Shown: positions 19,034 through 26,271, counted from the stretch's first letter. The stretch: 64,000 nucleotides of DNA from Maricurvus nonylphenolicus (GCF_042854845.1 NZ_AP031498.1:1364001-1428000), one strand, 5' to 3'. Numbers and translations: made by a program. Notes: generated by a model not told the origin, from the sequence alone.

Positions 19034-19039
19034 TTATGC
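18947..19039 (+). other. attC site 1
   Basis: R'' ACTTAAC (18947-18953) and R' GTTATGC (19033-19039), with inner L-type arms GGCT/AGCC and a self-complementary body (ACTATTTA pairing with ATAAATAG). The right end AAGCCGGGCGTTA resembles the GGCGGGCGTTA end of Vibrio repeats. The site is 93 bases and differs from attC 2 at only about four positions. Confidence 0.82.
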
Positions 19040-19489
19040 ACTCAATAGGGAGATTGTATGTTTTCTAAATTAACTGAATTTAATGCTCAAAGAAGTATAA
19101 AGGAAGCTGTAGGTTTTTATTTAGCTTACTTTATTTTGTTTCTCTTATTGGGGTTTACCGTTGGGGGTATAATAGGGGTGCTAAATCCCGATCAGGCTTA
19201 TGAGGTTGGAGTGAAGGTTGGACAAATAATGGCAGTGATAATGTGTTGCGCTTTAGCTGTCACAATTGTTTTCAAGAAATCATTACAATCATCATTCAAG
19301 TGTATAGCTTTAGCGGTAATGGCGGCATTGTTATCGATTCTATTGGGGGCGCTTGGAGGGCTGATACCAATTGCCTACCTTACTACAGTACCAGACGGTA
19401 ATGCATAACAAGCGGCTGTAATCGTTGCGAAAAGCGCGGCTGGGACTATTTATTCCGCTGCGCTCCATAAATAGCCCTTAAGCCGGGCG
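19034..19489 (+). mobile_element. Integron gene cassette 2
   Basis: It starts at GTTATGC (19033-19039); its exact complement GCATAAC is the R'' box at 19403-19409. It encodes one small membrane protein whose stop codon overlaps the R'' box. Confidence 0.82.
19058..19408 (+). CDS. Cassette-encoded small membrane protein
   Basis: 116 residues, mostly hydrophobic, with three or four membrane segments (about 20-45, 55-75 and 85-112). No enzymatic motif is visible and the function is unknown. GGGAGA lies 4 bases before the ATG. The TAA stop is formed inside the R'' box GCATAAC of the cassette's own attC, a compact arrangement typical of cassettes. Confidence 0.7.
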   Translation: MFSKLTEFNAQRSIKEAVGFYLAYFILFLLLGFTVGGIIGVLNPDQAYEVGVKVGQIMAVIMCCALAVTIVFKKSLQSSFKCIALAVMAALLSILLGALGGLIPIAYLTTVPDGNA

Positions 19490-19495
19490 TTAAAT
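19403..19495 (+). other. attC site 2
   Basis: R'' GCATAAC (19403-19409) and R' GTTAAAT (19489-19495), with the same 93-base body as attC 1 apart from about four substitutions. Near-identity of consecutive attC sites is typical of chromosomal arrays. Confidence 0.82.
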
Positions 19496-19841
19496 GGCAG
19501 GAGCAATGGATCAGCTAATTTATGTCAACGTTGTTGGTTTTCCCGATGGAAACTTGGAACCAGTGAAGGCAATTCACGTTCATGGCTCCTGTTTCAGAAT
19601 TATCGACGTAAATGACGATGATGAACATTTTCCATGGGAGTTCGTCACAGATGAGGTAGTTACCTGTGAAGAGGTTGTATTTTACGAAAATGAAAGTGGC
19701 TTGGTAGCAAAGCATGTGTGCAGGTGCGGCAATGCATAGTTCGGTGCCAATCCGGCCATTTAACAAGTTTATCAAACATCGTTGCAGCCAAAAGACGGCT
19801 GCAACTGGACGCGCATAAAGCGCGCGCCGTTTATAAAGGCG
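19490..19841 (+). mobile_element. Integron gene cassette 3
   Basis: It opens with GTTAAAT (19489-19495); the exact complement ATTTAAC is the R'' box at 19758-19764. It carries a single short gene that starts inside or right next to the recombination point. Confidence 0.8.
19494..19739 (+). CDS. Cassette-encoded small acidic protein of unknown function
   Basis: 81 residues, acidic, with an Asp-rich centre (VNDDDEHFPWEF) and a C-terminal CRCGNA. No family is recognised. The first ATG (19494) overlaps the R' box. A second in-frame ATG at 19506 follows GGCAGGAGCA and may be the real start, giving 77 residues. Confidence 0.55.
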   Translation: MAGAMDQLIYVNVVGFPDGNLEPVKAIHVHGSCFRIIDVNDDDEHFPWEFVTDEVVTCEEVVFYENESGLVAKHVCRCGNA

Positions 19842-19847
19842 TTATGA
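19758..19847 (+). other. attC site 3
   Basis: R'' ATTTAAC (19758-19764) and R' GTTATGA (19841-19847). The inner arms GTTTAT and TTATAAA(C) pair, and the body holds two small hairpins (GCAGCC/GGCTGC and GCGC/GCGC). Its sequence is different from attC 1 and 2, as expected for a cassette of other origin. Confidence 0.78.
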
Positions 19848-20246
19848 GCTGGTCTAGATAATGAAACCTATCCTCGTAAGAATCTGTAAGAAAATATTAT
19901 TTTGGGGGTCTGTACTTTTTATTTTATTTGCCTTGGGGCTAGGGATTTTCTTTACCATATTTTGGGGGATTAACTTCTATTGGGCATTGCCGAAATATAT
20001 TTACGATTCTCCTATTTTCGTTTTAACGGTAGCTAGTGAAATTGTTGTTTTAATTCTTGTAGTAAAGTTGAGTGCGCAGTCTCAATTTGAGAGGAGAGTT
20101 TCACCATATATAATTGCGGCATGTTTATTGGCAACTTGTTTATGTTTAAACTTCACAGGTATAGGGGGTGTCTGAGTATACTTTTAAGGTTTATTCTCAT
20201 AACACCTATACGACCGGACCTTGTAAAGAAACAATAGGTAGCTAAA
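19842..20246 (+). mobile_element. Integron gene cassette 4, with degraded 3' attC
   Basis: It opens with GTTATGA (19841-19847); the exact complement TCATAAC is at 20197-20203. The L arms ACCTAT (20204-20209) and ATAGGT (20234-20239) still pair. The expected GTT of R' reads AGCTAAAG, so the site looks decayed. This is the last clear cassette before the IS110 remnant. Confidence 0.65.
19861..20175 (+). CDS. Cassette-encoded small membrane protein
   Basis: 104 residues with three predicted membrane segments (about 12-38, 55-72 and 80-98) and a basic N-terminus. No family is recognised. It is the only frame of cassette 4 and ends 21 bases before the R'' box. No good ribosome site is visible upstream, so it may be expressed weakly or from an upstream message. 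Confidence 0.6.
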   Translation: MKPILVRICKKILFWGSVLFILFALGLGIFFTIFWGINFYWALPKYIYDSPIFVLTVASEIVVLILVVKLSAQSQFERRVSPYIIAACLLATCLCLNFTGIGGV

Positions 20247-20660
20247 GCACCACTTTTACAGTGCTGCTGTTCATTAAAAATACACTTTCTCGCCACTGAC
20301 GATATTTTCATGGTGAGCTTACCTCCTAAGAGGCTGTACCAAACACCTATCGAGAGTCTGCCTGCTCAATGTTTATTTGAGCAGGTGTTTTGGCTTTCCA
20401 AAACGCTACTAGAAATTTATCGGTTACCCTTGAATCTGGCGCTTCAAAAGTCGGGCTTACATGTCTGTATCCAGTTATAAGTCACTCAGCCAAGGGGCAG
20501 CCAAAGGGATGGCAGTGCACGCTGTCTATTCAAGGCGGAGGTGGTTGGCGATATTGAACAGAATAACCTGACGTTCGAGACGTAAGCGATACAGCTATTC
20601 GGTGTTATCTCGCACAGCACCAACAGTTATACATTAATAGCTCTTCGTACACTGCCAGAA
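20204..20660. other. Gene-free stretch between the last cassette and the IS110 remnant
   Basis: No gene is visible. It holds the decayed attC 4, a second copy of the 9-mer AACACCTAT (20201-20209 and 20342-20350), and a hairpin CCTGCTCAA/TTGAGCAGG at 20361-20385 followed by TGTTTT. It is probably scar sequence from earlier insertions. Confidence 0.5.
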
Positions 20661-21025
20661 CTAGCAAGTTCTAAAGAAGTAATTCTCGTCGAAGGTGTCA
20701 TTCCTCTTCATGATGAAATAAGTAGCTCTACCCAGTTTGTGGGCTAATATTGAGAGCGCTTTACCTTTACCCACTCTTTTCGCCATCTTGGCAACGTAGG
20801 CTTTTCCTCTCTCGTTATCTCTTAGGAAAAGTACAGCAGCTTCTGAAAAAGCCCACTTCAGATGAGCGTTGCCTATTTTTGATCCAGAGGTACCTGCTTT
20901 TTTGCCTGCGGATTCTTTCTGGCATTTGACCAATCGGCAATAAGAGCAAAATTGCTGAACAGTTTCAAAGCAATTGACATCAATTACTTCATACAGAATC
21001 GTTAGCGCTAATACATCTCCAACGG
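20661..21025 (-). pseudogene. IS110-family transposase, C-terminal fragment
   Basis: The translation contains DVLALTILYEVIDVNCFETV and later GNAHLKWAFSEAAVLFLR, the C-terminal Transposase_20 region of IS110-family enzymes. Only about 120 residues remain; the N-terminal DEDD catalytic domain is missing. The homology stops at a 38-bp palindrome (21026-21063), where the open frame continues into repeat sequence. It is therefore a dead remnant. Confidence 0.85.
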
Positions 21026-21063
21026 GCTTATGGGGTCTGACCCTAGGGTCAGACCCCATAAGC
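21026..21063. repeat. Perfect 38-bp palindrome containing GGGGTCTGACCC
   Basis: Arms of 18 bases (beginning GCTTATGGGGTCTGACCC) around a central TA, with no mismatch. The core GGGGTCTGACCC/GGGTCAGACCCC recurs twice at 35406-35485. Such GGGTCTGACCC palindromes are scattered through gammaproteobacterial genomes. Here one marks the breakpoint of the IS110 fragment. Confidence 0.8.
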
Positions 21064-21103
21064 TAGAAAAAGTAGTGTCATCAAAATACACGCACTGTTT
21101 TTT

Positions 21104-21136
21104 AAGCGGAATCTGGAAACTGATTCCGCTTTTTAG
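21104..21136 (+). terminator. Second copy of the aceF-type terminator
   Basis: AAGCGGAATCTGGAAAC then TGATTCCGCT and a T run. It is the same as 17921-17953 except for two bases. No rightward gene ends just before it, so it looks like the displaced or duplicated edge of the island. Confidence 0.7.
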
Positions 21137-21319
21137 TACTAGGTAGTGCTCTTCATGGAAAAGTATGGGGCGCAGGCGAGAGTGGCCAGCTGAATATCTT
21201 AATTTTTCAGTAGTTAGGGTAAATGGCAGGATAAATCTTCGAAGTAGGTGTAGCATGCCGTGAAGTAGAGTCTTAACAAAGTTGCCAAGGATTTTGGCGG
21301 TAAAAAATAAGGATGTGAC

Positions 21320-21796
21320 ATGGAGCAGTTCAAAACAACAGAAGACCTGCGGGAATCATTAAAAAGACTCAGTAAGTGGTTCGCTAGACCTACTGTTGAT
21401 GGGGAGCACCCCACCCTACATATAAATCCAGGTAGCACTAATCGTGAAGTTCTGAATGGTATTCAGAGAGATGACTACATATTTTCAAATTGTGGGAACT
21501 GGATTCTCCCATCAGATGATCACGGTTTGTCTTTTTCGGGCCATTGGCAGCATCTCAAGGGTATACACCGGATGAAATCTAAGCGAAATCCCGGGAAAAG
21601 AGTTTCTGTATACTGGGTCCTTGAGAAAGCAGATATACCTGAAGGGTTGAAATTTGTTGTTGATCCGAGAGATAAAAAGAAACAACACTATTTACTATCA
21701 GCTACTAGGCGAATGCATGTAGAGGAACTTAGGTCAAAGCTTGAGTGGGTGGCAGATAGAATGTCGATAATTAGAGATGCGCAGGTGGCATTATGA
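21320..21796 (+). CDS. Candidate Tse2-like ADP-ribosyltransferase-fold toxin
   Basis: 158 residues, no signal peptide. The C-terminal half (EKADIPEGLKFVVDP, then QHYLLSATRRMHVEELRSKL) resembles, in order and spacing, the C-terminal half of the T6SS toxin Tse2 as I recall it (an IP-x-x-LK segment followed by a THYTI-type strand and a helix). GLSFSGHW could correspond to the G-x-S-F/V segment before it. The match is from memory and is not proven. AAGGA precedes the ATG. The next gene overlaps the stop by 4 bases (ATGA), as in toxin-partner pairs, and the third gene resembles Tsi2. Confidence 0.5.
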   Translation: MEQFKTTEDLRESLKRLSKWFARPTVDGEHPTLHINPGSTNREVLNGIQRDDYIFSNCGNWILPSDDHGLSFSGHWQHLKGIHRMKSKRNPGKRVSVYWVLEKADIPEGLKFVVDPRDKKKQHYLLSATRRMHVEELRSKLEWVADRMSIIRDAQVAL

Positions 21797-22056
21797 TTGA
21801 ATTTAATGATGTTAAACAAAAAGAACTACTATTGCATTATGCAAATGAATTTAACGATTCAGAGTGCATCAATATTATTGAGTCAGGTGTTAATAGCGCT
21901 TCCGAAGTAGAGCAATTGGCGAAGTTATATTGGGCAATTGTGGATGCCAGTGTCAGTGAGGATATAGAGTATCTGCTGGAAAAAACCTATACAACGTTGC
22001 ACATTCATTGTGGGAATCGTGGGTTTTCAGAGGTTTGGGATAATTGTATACCCTAA
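21793..22056 (+). CDS. Small protein translationally coupled to the candidate toxin
   Basis: 87 residues, acidic and mainly helical by eye, with no recognised family. Its ATG overlaps the toxin-like gene's stop (ATGA), so the two are made together. It could be an antitoxin, immunity or accessory protein. The final codons lie in ATACCCTAATACT, whose CCCTAAT is one base off the complement of GTTAGGG at 21213; this weakly suggests a decayed cassette that carried both genes. Confidence 0.6.
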   Translation: MIEFNDVKQKELLLHYANEFNDSECINIIESGVNSASEVEQLAKLYWAIVDASVSEDIEYLLEKTYTTLHIHCGNRGFSEVWDNCIP

Positions 22057-22105
22057 TACTGGCTAATGGGAGACCCCAACAAATACTAATTAAAGAGGCT
22101 GCATA

Positions 22106-22318
22106 ATGGAAATACCAAATACCTGGGCCCCAATGCTTGTGTCCTCTGTCAGAGACGCTGTTCTTTACCAAGAGAATTTATTAAAAAGCGAAACTCTTAG
22201 AGACAGGGCGGATTATGAAGAGCATCTCCTTCAGTTAATCCAATTCTTAGAATTTATTACATCTGAGTACAAAGATGTAGAGTCTGAAGTAGGAATCCCT
22301 CTAGAGAAATTGCTCTAA
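22106..22318 (+). CDS. Candidate Tsi2-like immunity protein
   Basis: 70 residues, two predicted helices with a Leu-rich, acidic second helix (YEEHLLQLIQFLEFITSEYK) and a short tail (VGIPLEKLL). Its size, helical hairpin and GLP/GIP-x-x-x-LI-like end resemble my recollection of Tsi2 (77 residues), the immunity partner of Tse2. The gene lies 49 bases after the 87-residue gene in the same direction. The resemblance is suggestive only. Confidence 0.45.
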   Translation: MEIPNTWAPMLVSSVRDAVLYQENLLKSETLRDRADYEEHLLQLIQFLEFITSEYKDVESEVGIPLEKLL

Positions 22319-22332
22319 AACCTGTGAGGTTT

Positions 22333-22372
22333 GCCCAACAAATAACAAATTCTGCTGTGACGGACGTTATGC
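22333..22372 (+). other. attC-like remnant
   Basis: GCCCAAC (22333-22339) and GTTATGC (22366-22372) are good R''/R' boxes, but the 27 bases between them do not fold as an attC. A similar left half, CCCCAACAAATA, occurs at 22073. These look like fused halves of decayed sites. Confidence 0.3.
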
Positions 22373-22387
22373 ATCTAGAGGTCGAAA

Positions 22388-22771
22388 ATGAGGGTGGAGA
22401 TAACAATTTCACTATTACTGGGCTTGCTTTCATTATTTAGCCTATATCTGACTATATGTGGTGAACTGGGTTATGTAGTTCTCGCTATAATTTATGGCCT
22501 ATGCGCATTTCTGTTGTTGAAACTAAATCGCTTAGCTAGGTACTCCAGTGCATTGATTGTTGCAGTCCATCTTATTACCAATCTTGCTACAGTGAACCTA
22601 CTGTATGGTACAGGTCGGGATACCAATGCAGCTGCTCAGGTATTTTTAAGTGGCTTTGATGAATTACAGTTTTTTATTGAGATAGGTTTTTCAACAACGG
22701 TAATGGTAGTGTCATTAGTACTATTGTTAGTACCTGGTACTTTTAAACGGTTCGGAGGCAAAAATGCATAA
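22388..22771 (+). CDS. Small membrane protein of unknown function
   Basis: 127 residues with four predicted membrane segments (about 5-22, 26-44, 52-70 and 95-117) and a basic C-terminus. No family is recognised. It begins 15 bases after a GTTATGC core and ends within GCATAAA, one base off the matching complement GCATAAC, so it may be the gene of another decayed cassette. Confidence 0.6.
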   Translation: MRVEITISLLLGLLSLFSLYLTICGELGYVVLAIIYGLCAFLLLKLNRLARYSSALIVAVHLITNLATVNLLYGTGRDTNAAAQVFLSGFDELQFFIEIGFSTTVMVVSLVLLLVPGTFKRFGGKNA

Positions 22772-22850
22772 AAAAGATGGTGTTGTTGCCTACGACTGGG
22801 ACTGGAAGGTTACCCCAATAAAAATTAATAGAAGAGTTAAGAAACAATGA
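22764..22850 (+). CDS. 28-residue small ORF upstream of the VOC gene
   Basis: The ATG has an excellent ribosome site (GGAGG, 5-base spacing). The frame encodes a 28-residue basic peptide (MHKKDGVVAYDWDWKV...). It overlaps the end of the 127-residue gene by 8 bases and its TGA overlaps the ATG of the VOC gene (ATGA). Such nesting suggests translational coupling. It could be a leader peptide or the tail of a lost gene. Confidence 0.4.
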   Translation: MHKKDGVVAYDWDWKVTPIKINRRVKKQ

Positions 22851-23203
22851 AAATGAACTACTTCGTCTTTGGTACCAACAATATGCCCAAAGCCGTAAAC
22901 TTCTACGACGATATTTTTGCTGACTCTGGTGTATCCAAAATCAACGACGAAGGCAGAATGACTCTCTGGATGGGCGATGGCTTTATGTTTGCTCTGGCTG
23001 AGCCTTTTGATGGCAAGGAAGCGACAGTGGGCAATGGGACTATGCTTGGTATTAACCTCGATTCGGCAGGGGAGGTTGATCGCATTTACCAAAGGGCCCT
23101 TGCTCTAGGTGCACAGAGTGAAGGTGAACCTGAAGTGCGCTCAGGTCGGTATTCGGCATATTTTCGCGATCTTGATGGTAATAAAATATGTATATATGAA
23201 TGA
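22847..23203 (+). CDS. VOC family (glyoxalase/bleomycin-resistance fold) protein
   Basis: 118 residues forming one VOC module pair: N-terminal NMPKAVNFYDDIF and C-terminal YSAYFRDLDGNKICIYE. Members include glyoxalases, dioxygenases and resistance proteins; the specific role cannot be set from sequence alone. The ATG at 22847 overlaps the stop of the 28-residue ORF; Met3 (22853) is an alternative. Higher GC than the island genes marks the return to chromosome-like sequence. Confidence 0.82.
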   Translation: MKMNYFVFGTNNMPKAVNFYDDIFADSGVSKINDEGRMTLWMGDGFMFALAEPFDGKEATVGNGTMLGINLDSAGEVDRIYQRALALGAQSEGEPEVRSGRYSAYFRDLDGNKICIYE

Positions 23204-23224
23204 AGTTGAGGGAGGTTACTTCGC

Positions 23225-23428
23225 CTAATGACTAAACCTCCCCACCATCTCCGCAGCTCGCTCATGGGCTGCTTTCACCGATAGCCCCGCCTCAACGTCA
23301 AAGCTGATCATCATTTCTTTACCTGCTGCATTAATCAGGTTGTAGTAAAAGCGCAGTGTGGATTGGCTAACCATACAGCCTTTTAGCTCAGTACGGATAA
23401 TATTGGGTATAGGGGCGGCAGTATTCAT
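23225..23428 (-). CDS. Conserved-looking small hypothetical protein
   Basis: 67 residues, no signal or membrane segment, and no family recognised. A purine-rich ribosome site (GAGAGAGAAG) precedes the ATG, and base composition fits neighbouring core genes. It converges with the VOC gene (21-base gap). Confidence 0.6.
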   Translation of the reverse strand: MNTAAPIPNIIRTELKGCMVSQSTLRFYYNLINAAGKEMMISFDVEAGLSVKAAHERAAEMVGRFSH

Positions 23429-23509
23429 CGGCTTCTCTCTCGCTTATTACTTACGATGAGGTAATGCTAACCGCCCCAGGCTGAACGAAAGGTTAATATT
23501 CGCTAGTGT

Positions 23510-24646
23510 TTATTTAAGCCAGGGCCGTGCAAAGCGTCCCAGCGCTTTCTGCCATTTCATTAAATAGTCCTTGCGCGGTTCTGGCTGTAACATCTCTTCG
23601 GGCAGCTCGGGTGGTTGCGCTACCGGGTAGTCATCGCCCCATTGCCATAGGCCACCCTGATCAAAGAAGGCATGGCCAGCAGGTTGGTCTGCGGTAAACA
23701 CATCGCCATCGGCATAGTGTTCAAACTCGGTGCCGTAGGGGTCGCGCCAGTAGTCGAAAACCTGACTGCCGAGAATATGGCGGCCGATACCCCAGTGGTG
23801 ATCCCAGCCTTTGGTTTTTAAATACTGTTGGCCTTGACCAATTTCATCGATATCGACTGTTTCAAACGCCACATGCATCACCATGGGTAATGGTCCACCG
23901 GCAATGGCCAGGGTGTGGTGATCGGCGGGTTTATCGCCGCGGTCCAGGCGGGTAAAGGACAGGGTTGGGGTTCCATCGTGCAGGCACAGGTTGTCTGACA
24001 ACAAGATACCCAAGTGTTTGGTATACCATTTAATGGAGCGAGCATAGTCGGTGGCCATCATGGCTACATGGCCCAGGCGCACAACTTTACTGGGGGCAAA
24101 TTCTCGGCGTTGGCCCTGGTTGATACGCGCTTTGTTGTTGGGGGTATTAACCGGTAGAGGTTCTTCGCGATGTGCAAGCGGCTCCACAGTATTACGGCCG
24201 TAAATAACATCCACAATAAATCCATCCGGGTCGTGCATGCGAACACGCTCACCACCACCGGGCCAGCTGAGTGGTTCAATGGGGCTGGCATTTTCGCCAG
24301 CCTCTGCCAAGGTTTGCAGCTCTTCGCGGCTGTCGACAAAAAATCCGCAACCCAGATAGCGGGGCGTATCACCTTTCAGTGCAACAAAACAATAAGGTTG
24401 GTCATCGCAGCCGCGCATAAACAAGGCGTTGTCGGTGTTTTCATAGGTGACCAAGCCAAAATCGAGTAGGAAGGTTTCCTGTTGATCGAGGTCCGGGCGT
24501 TCAAACAAGACGTAGGCAATGCGGTCTGCTTTTACCAGCGGGGCTTCACAGGCAATGGCCACTGAGCCCAGTTTGCTGAGCTCTTCTTCTGTGTATTGTT
24601 CCAGGCCAGGATAATAAAAGGGTGTTTCAGTAACAGTGTCAGACAT
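23510..24646 (-). CDS. Extradiol ring-cleavage dioxygenase (VOC type I family)
   Basis: 378 residues with two VOC modules; the second is the catalytic one. Likely iron ligands are His193 (RLGHVAM), His258 (MVMHVAFE) and Glu309 (GTEFEHYADGD), with His243/244 in the position of the catalytic His. This is the 2-His-1-carboxylate pattern of catechol 2,3-dioxygenase/BphC enzymes. It lies 11 bases downstream of an FAD hydroxylase gene, so the pair probably hydroxylates a phenolic ring and then cleaves it by meta fission. Extra residues at both ends make it longer than BphC (about 290-300). Confidence 0.82.
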   Translation of the reverse strand: MSDTVTETPFYYPGLEQYTEEELSKLGSVAIACEAPLVKADRIAYVLFERPDLDQQETFLLDFGLVTYENTDNALFMRGCDDQPYCFVALKGDTPRYLGCGFFVDSREELQTLAEAGENASPIEPLSWPGGGERVRMHDPDGFIVDVIYGRNTVEPLAHREEPLPVNTPNNKARINQGQRREFAPSKVVRLGHVAMMATDYARSIKWYTKHLGILLSDNLCLHDGTPTLSFTRLDRGDKPADHHTLAIAGGPLPMVMHVAFETVDIDEIGQGQQYLKTKGWDHHWGIGRHILGSQVFDYWRDPYGTEFEHYADGDVFTADQPAGHAFFDQGGLWQWGDDYPVAQPPELPEEMLQPEPRKDYLMKWQKALGRFARPWLK

Positions 24647-24657
24647 TATGTGAGTCC

Positions 24658-26271
24658 TTAAGCAGTTTTCAGAAGTTGCAGTGCGCGGTTAAGTACATCG
24701 TCGGCATTGTTGGCGTTAAAGGCGGCCATACAGAATTTGTCCGGGCGAACCAGCAGCAAGGTATTGTCGTTGCAGAGGCTCGATTCGCTGTTTATTAAAC
24801 GCTTGCCTTGAATAAAATCACCCAGAAGCCCTTCTTTATCTTTTGACCAGATACCTGTGTGCTGCGCATCACCAACGGCGAGTGTGGCGGTGCAGAGTGA
24901 TTGCCACTGGGTCAGGGTGTCTGTGGCAATGACTTCGGCGGGGTCGCAGTTATAACCGATAATGGCGAAGCCTGTGCCCAGCAGCTCATCGAGTAATACT
25001 TCCTTATCGGTGTGGGTTGTCAGTTTGGGTTGCACCAAAAGCTGGCCGCTAACAGGATTCGATTCGGTATCCACAACCAGACCGGTGTCGACGCGACGGG
25101 ACAGCATGGAGTGAGCCAGGTTATCGACAAAGTCTTGCGACTGTTTTTCATCTTCTTGCAGGCTAAAGAAAAAGCTATCGCGCTCGGCGGCTTTTTGCGG
25201 GTCAATCGGCTGAATGGTTTCACCCAGGTTGAGTGCGAAATCAATTAGCTCTTGCGCGTGATCACGGCGTTCTTGTTGATAACTGTCTAGCACTTTGTGA
25301 TCGACCAAGCCTTTGCTGGCCATCGCCAGTTTCCAAGACAGGTTGCGAATATCCCTAAAGCCACTGTTCAAACCCTGGCCGGCAAACGGTGGGGTGAGGT
25401 GGGCGGCATCGCCTACCAGGAACACGCGATTGTCTTGCCACTTGTCGGCATTGAGGGCGTTAAAGTTGTAAACCACTTTGCGATAAACCTCGACCTGAGA
25501 GGTGTCGGTATAGGGGGCGATAATGCTGTTGATATGGTCGTCATTGAGCATATCCTCGGCGGTTTCGCCGGGCATTAACATCCATTCCCAACGGCGCTGG
25601 TTACCGTTTTTCTTAATGGTCATACCGGGGCGCTTGGTGTCGCAGAAAAAACGGCTGGGCATACTGTTGGCTAGGCCGGGATCGATGGTGTCGATAACCA
25701 GCCAGGGGAATTCATTGCTCTTGCCGATCATATTGGCGCCGAGTTGTTTGCGGATTATCGAGTGGGCGCCATCGGCACCGACCAGAAATTGCGCGTTAAT
25801 TTCAATCGCTTCTTCGTTAGCGTTTTTGGCAAAAATCGTTACGCCGTCTTCACTCTGTTCAAAGCGTTCGAATTCATGGCTGAACCAGGCGCGCACATTA
25901 CCGCGGCGATACAGGGCGTTAGCAACGATACGGTCCACATCAGCCTGGTCAAAGGTGTTAAAGAAGGGGAAGCCGTAGGGCTCACCGAATTTACTGCTGT
26001 GGAATTCAAACAGCGGCTTGCCTTCACCGTTAATGTATTCAGTGGTGTGAATATCGGAGCAAATTTCGTCAATCACATCGTCGATAACGCCTGCGGCCTG
26101 GTAGGTTCGTAGGGCTTCGCTATCAATGCCGATGGCGCGAGGCAGTTCAATGGTTTTATCGAGTTTTTCCAGCAACAGGGTATCTACGCCTGATTGGCTT
26201 AACAGGTGGGCCAGAGTCAGGCCTGCTGGGCCTGCGCCAATGATGGCAACTGAGGTGGTATAGCGTTTCAT
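24658..26271 (-). CDS. FAD-dependent aromatic hydroxylase (MhpA/PheA-like)
   Basis: About 537 residues of the class A flavoprotein monooxygenases. Features are the N-terminal FAD motif AIIGAGPAGLTLAHLL, and the second FAD/NADPH motif VFLVGDAAHLTPPFAGQGLN near residue 290. The C-terminal thioredoxin-like extension is typical of phenol and 3-(3-hydroxyphenyl)propionate hydroxylases. The start at 26271 is chosen because GGAGAAAG lies before it; an ATG at 26298 would add nine residues. It is first in an operon with the ring-cleavage dioxygenase. A palindromic operator lies 66 bases upstream. Confidence 0.85.
   Translation of the reverse strand: MKRYTTSVAIIGAGPAGLTLAHLLSQSGVDTLLLEKLDKTIELPRAIGIDSEALRTYQAAGVIDDVIDEICSDIHTTEYINGEGKPLFEFHSSKFGEPYGFPFFNTFDQADVDRIVANALYRRGNVRAWFSHEFERFEQSEDGVTIFAKNANEEAIEINAQFLVGADGAHSIIRKQLGANMIGKSNEFPWLVIDTIDPGLANSMPSRFFCDTKRPGMTIKKNGNQRRWEWMLMPGETAEDMLNDDHINSIIAPYTDTSQVEVYRKVVYNFNALNADKWQDNRVFLVGDAAHLTPPFAGQGLNSGFRDIRNLSWKLAMASKGLVDHKVLDSYQQERRDHAQELIDFALNLGETIQPIDPQKAAERDSFFFSLQEDEKQSQDFVDNLAHSMLSRRVDTGLVVDTESNPVSGQLLVQPKLTTHTDKEVLLDELLGTGFAIIGYNCDPAEVIATDTLTQWQSLCTATLAVGDAQHTGIWSKDKEGLLGDFIQGKRLINSESSLCNDNTLLLVRPDKFCMAAFNANNADDVLNRALQLLKTA

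Noticed and set aside
18338..20246. CRISPR array in the repeat-rich island
   Set aside because: The repeats are attC sites that end cassettes of 350-700 bases with genes between them; there are no short regular spacers and no cas genes.
20661..21059. Complete IS110 element
   Set aside because: Only the C-terminal third of the transposase is left and the frame's start comes from the palindrome.
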